Part shown: piece after piece, positions 57,755 through 64,000 of the stretch
Numbering within the stretch: the stretch's first letter is position 1
How the letters are laid out: every line of letters begins with the position of its first letter
DNA from: Acetivibrio thermocellus ATCC 27405
GTDB lineage: Bacteria; Bacillota; Clostridia; Acetivibrionales; Acetivibrionaceae
Assembly (NCBI RefSeq): GCF_000015865.1
Contig: NC_009012.1
Location: 682,001 to 746,000 of the forward strand
Direction: 5' to 3'
DNA length: 64,000 nucleotides
Notes under the pieces: model-generated
Told to the model about the DNA's origin: nothing
Databases searched by the model: none
What the model saw: the letters and a program-made list of their open reading frames with translations, nothing else
Program-made: the position numbers and the translations under genes

Positions 57755-58279
57755 ATGTATCCTTTGAATATTGACGGTGAAGAGTTGTACCTTAGGGACT
57801 TGAAAATAAATGATTTGCCGAATTTGTTGAAATGGTACAACAATATTGATGATTTTTCACTTGCAACGGGTGTTTACAAGCCCATAACTCTAAAGGAAAT
57901 ACTGGAAAGATATTTTAAATGTCAGTCTTCATCTAAAGATTTCTTTGCCGGAATATACATACGTAAATCAGGTGAAATGATCGGCGTTCTGAAAGGCTGG
58001 TTAGATTGTGAGAAGGATTTATCCGCATGGATTAATTCCATAATAATAGACCCGGGCTTTCAGAGGAAAGGGTACGGAAGCAAGACGGTAAATCTGTTTA
58101 TCCGGCATGTAAAGGAATGTTGCAATGTAAAGAGAGTGTATCTTTCGGTGGCAGAAGAAAACTTCAAAGGAATGAGTTTTTGGAAGCAGCAGAGTTTTAG
58201 AGAAGTGAAAAAGATAAGCAAAGATAGGGATTCTGTGAGTAAATGCAAGAGCATAGTGATAATGTGCAGAGAAATATAA
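57755..58279 (+). CDS. GNAT-family N-acetyltransferase
   Basis: 174 residues. LYLRDLKINDLPNLLKWYNN start (RimJ-like), NSIIIDPGFQRKGYGSKTVNLFI (acetyl-CoA pyrophosphate loop Q/RxxGxG) and VYLSVAEENFKGMSFWKQQSFREV. Substrate unknown. GAGGAG lies 8 nt before the ATG. Confidence 0.85.
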   Translation: MYPLNIDGEELYLRDLKINDLPNLLKWYNNIDDFSLATGVYKPITLKEILERYFKCQSSSKDFFAGIYIRKSGEMIGVLKGWLDCEKDLSAWINSIIIDPGFQRKGYGSKTVNLFIRHVKECCNVKRVYLSVAEENFKGMSFWKQQSFREVKKISKDRDSVSKCKSIVIMCREI

Positions 58280-58418
58280 ATTAGATATTGACTCAATGTC
58301 CATATGTTTTTTGCCGACGGGTTAAAATATCAGCGAAAATTGTCGATAAATATTACAAAAGATACTTTTTGTTTCGATCGGGCAAACAATCCGGTTGACA
58401 AATTTGCGACCCGGCAAT

Positions 58419-58447
58419 TTGACAAATGGAAATTAGAAATATATAAT
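58419..58447 (+). promoter_or_regulatory. Consensus SigA promoter of the NlpC/P60 gene
   Basis: TTGACA (58419-58424), 17-bp spacer, TATAAT (58442-58447). A second TTGACAAAT lies 24 bp upstream (58395-58403). The leader is about 110 nt and contains no recognised riboswitch. Confidence 0.82.
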
Positions 58448-58564
58448 ATTTGTGGTTGTATAAAATTTACCATGTGTTTTTTGTATGAAGTTTATGTGGA
58501 GCGTTGTTTAAAGTCATTTGGTTTTGCAAAAGGAATAGGAAAGAAAAGGAACGGAGGATAAAGG

Positions 58565-59677
58565 ATGTTAAAGTTTAACAAGGTTTTCATGTACATAACT
58601 GCTTCGGCTTTGTCTGTTTCTTTATGGACATGTACTTCTTTTGCACAGCAGAACAAAACGGGAGTAACTACTGCAAGCATGCTTAATATGCGTGAAAATC
58701 CCAGCACTTCGACGAAAATCATAGACCAAATTCCAAATGGAACCAAGGTTGATATAATAGAAACTTCAAACGGTTGGTATAAAATTTCGTACAATGGCAA
58801 GACAGGATGGGTTTACGGTTCTTATGTTAAAGTAACGGAGACACCAAAACTGACTGTGACGGATGAAACGATATTGGCGACTTTGAATAAAGGTTCTACC
58901 GGTAATTCTTCAACCAATTCTTCTACAAATAATTCTGCTGTCAACAATTCTTCCAGTCAAGTGGTCGATGAAACCATTCAAAAACCTGCTCAAAATGCTG
59001 CATCCGGAGAAAACACTGAAAATACCGTTGTAAAAACAGGAATTGTGAAAGCTTCGGCTCTGAATGTAAGGCAGGGACCGGGTACTTCCTATAGTATTAT
59101 TAATCAGCTTTCAAACGGCGCAAAGGTAAATATAATAAAAGAAGAGTCCGGCTGGTATCAAATCAAGCTGGCAAACGGTTCTACAGGTTGGGTTTCAGGT
59201 ACATATGTGAATGTCAATACTACCATTGCTTCAAGAGGAGGACTTTCTGAAAATTCAGCTCCGGCAGCTTCAAATAACAGCGATGTGTCCGGTGTGAGAC
59301 AGCAGGTTGTTGAATATGCCAAGAAATTTTTAGGAGTCAAATATGTATATGGAGGAAATTCGCCTTCTCAGGGATTTGACTGTTCCGGTTTTGTAAAATA
59401 TGTGTTCAGCAATTTTGGTATTAATCTTGAAAGGGTTGCCGCAAGTCAGGCAAAGCAGGGTACATGGGTTTCCAAGGATCAATTGCTGCCCGGCGACCTC
59501 GTATTTTTCGATACCGACGGAGGACATAATTATATTAACCATTCCGGCATATACATAGGAGATGGAAAGTTTATTCATGCATCATCGGGAAGCGGCAAGA
59601 AGAGTGTTGTTATAAGTGACCTTACGAGCGGGTTTTATGCCAACACTTATATGACCGCGAGAAGAGTTTTAAATTAA
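58565..59677 (+). CDS. Secreted NlpC/P60 endopeptidase with two SH3b domains
   Basis: 370 residues. Signal peptide 1-27 (ASALSVSLWTCTSFA). SH3b domain 1 at about 33-95 (GVTTASMLNMRENPSTSTKIIDQIPNG), a Ser/Asn/Thr linker, and SH3b domain 2 at about 158-220 (GIVKASALNVRQGPGTSYSIINQL). The NlpC/P60 domain runs about 243-370 with catalytic Cys in FDCSGFVKYVF and His in NHSGIYIGDGKFIHASS. Cleaves peptidoglycan stem peptides (gamma-D-Glu-diamino-acid bond). GGAGG SD, terminator after it. Confidence 0.94.
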   Translation: MLKFNKVFMYITASALSVSLWTCTSFAQQNKTGVTTASMLNMRENPSTSTKIIDQIPNGTKVDIIETSNGWYKISYNGKTGWVYGSYVKVTETPKLTVTDETILATLNKGSTGNSSTNSSTNNSAVNNSSSQVVDETIQKPAQNAASGENTENTVVKTGIVKASALNVRQGPGTSYSIINQLSNGAKVNIIKEESGWYQIKLANGSTGWVSGTYVNVNTTIASRGGLSENSAPAASNNSDVSGVRQQVVEYAKKFLGVKYVYGGNSPSQGFDCSGFVKYVFSNFGINLERVAASQAKQGTWVSKDQLLPGDLVFFDTDGGHNYINHSGIYIGDGKFIHASSGSGKKSVVISDLTSGFYANTYMTARRVLN

Positions 59678-59718
59678 ATGAATTTAACTAAAAATATAAT
59701 TTAAGGGGAATTTACGAG

Positions 59719-59747
59719 AAAAGCTCCTTACTCGAAGGAGCTTTTTA
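59719..59747 (+). terminator. Intrinsic terminator before comEC
   Basis: AAAAGCTCCTT (59719-59729), loop ACTCG, AAGGAGCTTTT (59735-59745). It ends about 10 bp before the comEC start, so its 3' arm (AAGGAG) may double as comEC's Shine-Dalgarno. Confidence 0.83.
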
Positions 59748-59756
59748 AAGTGCAGA

Positions 59757-62093
59757 ATGAAAAGACCGCTGGTTTGTTTTAGTCTGTCTCTTATGGCCGG
59801 AATTTTATGCACCAATTTAACCCATTCATACTTGTTTGCTTTTTTGTCCTGTGTGGTAATTGGTGTTATTGCGTTTATTCTATTAAAGAACAAGGATAAC
59901 GCCAAATTTATAGTTGGCGGAATTGTTCTGTTTTACTTTATTGGTGCGGTATATTACTTATACGGCTACAACCGGAACCTTCATAAATTTGAAGAGTTTG
60001 CCGGGAAAAATGTTGTAATAAGGGGATATATTGATTCGGCGCCGGAAATTAAAGGGTCAACAATCAGATATGTACTAAAGACGGAGGAAATTCGGCTAAA
60101 AGAGGATTCAAACCAGGAAAAGAAGATTCGGGGAAAAATTTTACTTTCCGTGCAGAAAAGCGATGAAGTTCCGCTTTTTGAATATGGAAGGGAAATAAAA
60201 ATATCGGGTAAAATAAGTATTCCTAAAGGCAGAACCAATCCCGGGGGATTTGATTACAGGAAGTATCTCAACCACTCCGGGATTTCCGCCACTGTTTTTG
60301 TTGTCGGCAGAAATATATACCCGCAGAAAAACGTAAAAGGCAATATATTTGTCAAAGCAGGCCTAAGTATAAGAGAAAGGATTGTAAATGTAATAAACCA
60401 GAGCCTTCCGCCTCAGCAGGCGGGACTACTTAGCGGCATGTTGATAGGCTACAGGGAAGGACTTTCCGAGGAAGTGGAAGAAGCTTTCAGCAATTCCGGG
60501 CTGACTCATTTAATGGCGGTCTCAGGAGCAAACGTTGCTTTTATCATGCTTCCTCTTGTCTTTATATTTAAAAAACTTAGGTTTAGGCAAAACATCTACA
60601 ACATTATAATCATTGGTATCCTCTTGTTGTTTACCTTTATTACAGGATTTGAACCGTCAGTCCTGCGTGCGGTAATAATGGCGATAGTTATCCTCGTGGG
60701 GCAGATTTTAAAAAGGGAGACGGATATTTTTACCAGCATTGCCTTTGCTGCAATTCTGCTTCTTTTATTAAATCCCGGAAACCTTTTTAACATAGGGTTT
60801 CAATTGTCCTTTGCAGCAACAATTTCACTGGTTTTGTTCTATACCAATTTAAAAAACATGTTAAATTTCGGCTTTCTTCCGGAATTTATAACCGATGTGC
60901 TGGCGTCTACACTGGCGGCTCAAATAGGAGTATTGCCGATAACGGTGTTTTATTTTAATAAAATATCTCTTATATCGGTTTTGTCAAACCTCATAGTTGC
61001 ACCAGTAGTGGAATTTATTACAATTATGGGGTCCTTGATGGCTGTTTTGGGACAAATACATATAATCTTCTCCGTATTGATAGGTTATTGCAACAACGCT
61101 CTTTTAAGTTTTGTGCTCTTTGTCACAAAAACGACGGCAGAGCTGCCTTATTCGGTTATAACCGTTTCAACGCCTTCTGTTGTTTTAGTGATAATTTATT
61201 ATATTTTTATATTGTTTTTATTTTGGTACAAGCCTAAATACAAGGTAAAACTAAACTTAAAGTATTGCGTATTGGCAGGGGCTGTATCTGTAGCGTTGAT
61301 AGCGGTTAGCTTCCTCTGGCCTAAAGGAATGGAAGTGGTGTTTTTGGACGTTGGGCAGGGGGATGGTGCTTTTATCAGAACATGCAGCGGCAAGACTATT
61401 TTGATTGACGGTGGTCCGGAAAGTGCTGGAGAAAACGCTGTTGTACCGTTTTTATTGGATTATGGTGTGACAGAAATTGACCTGGTGGTTGTAAGCCATG
61501 GACATGACGACCATTATAAAGGGCTTTTGCCCGTACTTGAAAACTTCAAGGTGAGAACTCTTATAATTCCCGACGTTGATACTGATGAAGGACTGCTGGA
61601 TGCAATTGAAATTGCCCGAAAAAGAAAAATTTCGGTGGAAAAGTGTGAAAAGGACGATGTAATTACCCTTGACAAAAAAACGTATATTGAGGTTTTGCAT
61701 CCAAGGGAAGGGATTTATTTCAATGAGTCCGGCATAAACAACAGTTCTTTGGTGTTAAAACTCAATTTCAAAGATGTGAGCATACTGTTTACGGGAGATA
61801 TTGAAAAAGAGGCCGAAAGGCTGCTTTGTGAGGATGAGGTAAATCTCGATGCGGATGTGTTGAAAGTGGCGCACCATGGCTCTTCTACATCTTCCACGGA
61901 GGAATTTTTGGACAGTGTTACTCCCGATGTGGCTGTTATAAGCGTGGGTAAAAACAATTTCGGGCATCCTTCCGAAGAAGTTCTTCAGCGTATGGAATCA
62001 AAGGGTATATATGTCTTAAGAACCGATATATCCGGGGCCGTAGTACTGAAAACTTATGGGGAAAAGATTAGGATAAGACCAACCGTACCGTAA
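59757..62093 (+). CDS. comEC: DNA-uptake channel ComEC/Rec2
   Basis: 778 residues. N-terminal DUF4131 region with two helices. The multi-helix Competence domain is at about 220-500 (GLLSGMLIGYREGLSEEVEEAFSNSGLTHLMAVSGANVAF is its signature). The C-terminal metallo-beta-lactamase-like domain spans about 520-778 (VVFLDVGQGDGAFI, VVSHGHDDHYKG, LFTGDIE, KVAHHGSSTSSTEEF). Transports single-stranded DNA across the membrane. Whether this species is naturally competent is not shown here. Its SD region lies in the upstream terminator. Confidence 0.94.
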   Translation: MKRPLVCFSLSLMAGILCTNLTHSYLFAFLSCVVIGVIAFILLKNKDNAKFIVGGIVLFYFIGAVYYLYGYNRNLHKFEEFAGKNVVIRGYIDSAPEIKGSTIRYVLKTEEIRLKEDSNQEKKIRGKILLSVQKSDEVPLFEYGREIKISGKISIPKGRTNPGGFDYRKYLNHSGISATVFVVGRNIYPQKNVKGNIFVKAGLSIRERIVNVINQSLPPQQAGLLSGMLIGYREGLSEEVEEAFSNSGLTHLMAVSGANVAFIMLPLVFIFKKLRFRQNIYNIIIIGILLLFTFITGFEPSVLRAVIMAIVILVGQILKRETDIFTSIAFAAILLLLLNPGNLFNIGFQLSFAATISLVLFYTNLKNMLNFGFLPEFITDVLASTLAAQIGVLPITVFYFNKISLISVLSNLIVAPVVEFITIMGSLMAVLGQIHIIFSVLIGYCNNALLSFVLFVTKTTAELPYSVITVSTPSVVLVIIYYIFILFLFWYKPKYKVKLNLKYCVLAGAVSVALIAVSFLWPKGMEVVFLDVGQGDGAFIRTCSGKTILIDGGPESAGENAVVPFLLDYGVTEIDLVVVSHGHDDHYKGLLPVLENFKVRTLIIPDVDTDEGLLDAIEIARKRKISVEKCEKDDVITLDKKTYIEVLHPREGIYFNESGINNSSLVLKLNFKDVSILFTGDIEKEAERLLCEDEVNLDADVLKVAHHGSSTSSTEEFLDSVTPDVAVISVGKNNFGHPSEEVLQRMESKGIYVLRTDISGAVVLKTYGEKIRIRPTVP

Positions 62094-62283
62094 ATTGTTT
62101 TATGGGTGCCTAAAGGTATTTAAAGGATTGTTCAAATAAGACAATGCATTATAAAATTTAACAGTTTAAATAATAAATAAATCACGGTTTATTTGTTATA
62201 ATTTATAGAGTATGGTTAAATTAAATTATTATGGTTAAATAAAATTTATTCAGAATTATTCTAAGACTTGGCGGGGTGAATAC

Positions 62284-63333
62284 ATGGACTATATAAATAT
62301 ATTAAAGGATTTAAGTACATATCCCGGGGTATCCGGGCAGGAAGACAAGCTTTCCGGGTACATTGCAAAGCTGTTTGAAAAATACTGTGACAGTGTGGAA
62401 ATAGATGAATTCTACAATGTTATCGGGATAAAAAAGGGCATAGGCGGTTCCGGAGGCAGAAGGATTATGGTTACAGCCCATCTTGACGAAATAGGTTTGA
62501 TGGTAAAAAGTATTGACGAAAAGGGGTTTATCACTGTCTCAAACATTGGGGGTGTGGACAGCAAGGTCCTTCTGGCCCAGGAAGTTGTAATTCATGGAAA
62601 GAAAGAGATATATGGCATTATAGGCGCAAAGCCTCCGCACCTTTTGACTCCGGAAGAGATAAAAAAGGCGGTTAAGATGGAGGACTTGGTTATAGATACG
62701 GGGCTTTCTGCAGAAGAAGTGAGAAAATATGTATCTGTGGGAGATATTGTGACTTTTAAGGTCGAGCCGTTAGTCCTTCAGAACAACAGATTTAGTTCAA
62801 AGTCTCTGGACAACCGGGCGGGAGTTGTTGCTTTGCTGGACATAATGGAAAATTTGACTTTGCTCAATCACAAAGATGATGTATGGTTTGTGGCTACGGT
62901 TCAGGAAGAAGTGGGGCTTAGGGGAGCCAATATTGCCGCCTATAATATAAACCCGGATTTGGCAATAGTGATTGATGTCTGCCACGGCCAGATACCCGGC
63001 ACACCGAAGGAATCGGTGTTTCCTGTAGGTAAAGGTCCGGCTGTCGCCGTCGGTCCGAATCTTCATAGAAAATACACAAAAAAGATGATTGAGCTTGCCA
63101 AAGAGGAAAATATACCTTACCAGATAGATGTGGAGCCCGGGGACACCGGTACCGAGGCTTGGGCCGTACAGGTTTCAAGAGAGGGAATTCCGACGCTTTT
63201 GGTTTCAATTCCTCTAAAGTACATGCATACGGTAATAGAAACTTTAAGCATAGATGATATAAAAAATACCGGAAGACTGATTGCAAGATTTATTTCAATG
63301 ACAGGAAACGAAATGGAGGAAGGACTGTGCTGA
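62284..63333 (+). CDS. M42-family aminopeptidase
   Basis: 349 residues. Metal-site motifs VTAHLDEIGLMV (H, D), SLDNRAGVVALL (D), TVQEEVGLRGAN (catalytic Glu pair) and a C-terminal MHTVIETLS His. Cobalt/zinc tetrahedral aminopeptidase fold, often mislabelled endoglucanase. Degrades peptides in the cytosol. GGCGGGG region 7 nt before the ATG; overlaps the next gene by 7 nt. Confidence 0.93.
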   Translation: MDYINILKDLSTYPGVSGQEDKLSGYIAKLFEKYCDSVEIDEFYNVIGIKKGIGGSGGRRIMVTAHLDEIGLMVKSIDEKGFITVSNIGGVDSKVLLAQEVVIHGKKEIYGIIGAKPPHLLTPEEIKKAVKMEDLVIDTGLSAEEVRKYVSVGDIVTFKVEPLVLQNNRFSSKSLDNRAGVVALLDIMENLTLLNHKDDVWFVATVQEEVGLRGANIAAYNINPDLAIVIDVCHGQIPGTPKESVFPVGKGPAVAVGPNLHRKYTKKMIELAKEENIPYQIDVEPGDTGTEAWAVQVSREGIPTLLVSIPLKYMHTVIETLSIDDIKNTGRLIARFISMTGNEMEEGLC

Positions 63334-64000
63334 TAAAAGAATTGACGGAGTTAAACGGGGTATCCGGAAATGAGGATGAGGTAAGAAAATTTATAAAAGA
63401 AGAGGCGCAAAAGTATGCAGACAGCATAACCGAGGACTCAATGGGAAATTTGATTTGCTATAAAAAAGGCGGATCCTCAAAATACCGCGTAATGTTGTCC
63501 GCCCACATGGACGAGGTCGGATTTATGGTAACGGGGTATGATGACGGTCTGATCAAATTTGCAAGTATTGGTGGAATAGATGAGAGAATACTTCCGGGAA
63601 AGAGGGTTTTGGTCGGGGAAAAGCGGATTCCCGGTGTTATAGGTTCAAAGCCCATTCATCTGCAGGAAAAGGCTGAAAGGGGAAATAATATCAAGCTGAA
63701 AAACATGTATATAGACATAGGTGCCGAAAAAAAGGAAGAAGCCGAAAAACTTGCTCCTTTAGGTGAATACATAGCCTTTTACAGCATGTATACTGAGTTT
63801 GGTGACGGCTGTATAAAGGCAAAGGCTTTGGATGACCGTGTCGGTTGTGCCATACTTCTTGAAATATTGAAAGAGAGGTATGGATTTGATTTGTATGTAT
63901 GCTTTACCGTTCAGGAGGAGATAGGATTAAGAGGCGCAGGCGTTGCTGCGTTCAGGGTAAATCCTGATATTGCAATTGTTGTTGAAGGAACCACCTGCTC
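63327..64000 (+). CDS. Second M42-family aminopeptidase, 3' end outside window
   Basis: GTG start (63327) inside the end of the previous gene, with GGAGGAAGG upstream. 224 codons are visible: ELTELNGVSGNEDEVRKF, MLSAHMDEVGFMV, ALDDRVGCAILLE, TVQEEIGLRGAGVAA. Paralogous to the gene before it, and translationally coupled; the two may form a mixed dodecamer. Open at the window edge. Confidence 0.93.
   Translation, partial: MLIKELTELNGVSGNEDEVRKFIKEEAQKYADSITEDSMGNLICYKKGGSSKYRVMLSAHMDEVGFMVTGYDDGLIKFASIGGIDERILPGKRVLVGEKRIPGVIGSKPIHLQEKAERGNNIKLKNMYIDIGAEKKEEAEKLAPLGEYIAFYSMYTEFGDGCIKAKALDDRVGCAILLEILKERYGFDLYVCFTVQEEIGLRGAGVAAFRVNPDIAIVVEGTTC

Noticed and set aside
58304-58561. 85-codon frame before the NlpC/P60 gene
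   Set aside because: Runs through a consensus promoter and the SD of the next gene; no SD of its own and no recognisable motif.
58290-58564. c-di-AMP (ydaO) or c-di-GMP riboswitch upstream of the NlpC/P60 gene
   Set aside because: Such genes often carry ydaO, and GGGCAAAC near 58379 hinted at GEMM, but the remaining conserved blocks are missing and the sequence lies upstream of the consensus promoter.

Overview
The window comes from a low-GC Firmicute, almost certainly a cellulolytic thermophilic clostridium of the Acetivibrio (Clostridium) thermocellus type. The evidence is a cellulosomal GH9 endoglucanase with a type I dockerin (24080-26290, minus), low-GC codon use, clostridial gene order around priA-def-fmt-rsmB-rlmN-prpC-prkC-rsgA-rpe-thiN, and a large CRISPR array whose 30-nt repeat ends in GAATTGAAAC, a type I-B-like end.

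Left part (1-24000). A 5'-partial-window asparagine synthetase gene on the minus strand has a structured leader. It is followed by a PdaB-like polysaccharide deacetylase, a decayed Mur-ligase-like gene, a double-OB-fold SSB-like protein and, on the minus strand, a type II NADH dehydrogenase fused to a DoxX membrane domain. A plus-strand group follows: apbE lipoprotein, NusG-II domain protein, a Gx-transporter-like component and polyprenyl diphosphate synthase, probably serving quinone/prenyl and flavin chemistry. The long housekeeping operon from priA to thiN (10718-23941) covers replication restart, N-terminal formyl-methionine processing, rRNA methylation, the PrpC/PrkC phosphatase-kinase pair with the RsgA GTPase, and thiamine pyrophosphokinase.

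Middle part (24000-34600). The dockerin cellulase, a nitroreductase, an aminotransferase with rqcH, and a two-gene signalling operon (SpoIIE-type response regulator plus Cys-rich PAS/GAF histidine kinase). Next come ylxP (DUF503), tRNA-Ala(GGC) and a 43-residue membrane miniprotein.

Accessory part (34567-51014). An AT-rich leader and a CRISPR array of 51 recognisable repeats (50 spacers) run to 38141. Three further decayed repeats lie in exact register down to 38338. No cas genes are present. Then comes an 11.5-kb mobile-element cluster: two 1447-bp IS3-family copies in inverted orientation and two 1395-bp IS256-family copies in inverted orientation surround an IS30-like element, two broken copper-amine-oxidase-N (stalk) domain paralogs, a SAM methyltransferase and two minigenes. 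One paralog has an IS30 in its signal peptide, a frameshift and an IS3 at its 3' end. The other has a stop at codon 2. A SIR2-like gene sits just outside the right IS256 copy.

Right part (51015-64000). The essential GTPase EngB; a TPP-riboswitch-controlled thiamine operon thiS-thiG-thiH-thiF-thiD2E-thiC; a GNAT acetyltransferase; a secreted SH3-SH3-NlpC/P60 endopeptidase behind a consensus promoter; comEC; and two overlapping M42 aminopeptidase genes, the last running off the window.

The most novel-looking signals are the fossil tail of the CRISPR array, a spacer that reads as the 3' end of a tRNA gene, a spacer present twice, a hairpin core shared by two unrelated IS families, and the multiple independent lesions in the stalk-domain paralogs. 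All calls come from reading the sequence; no database search was run.
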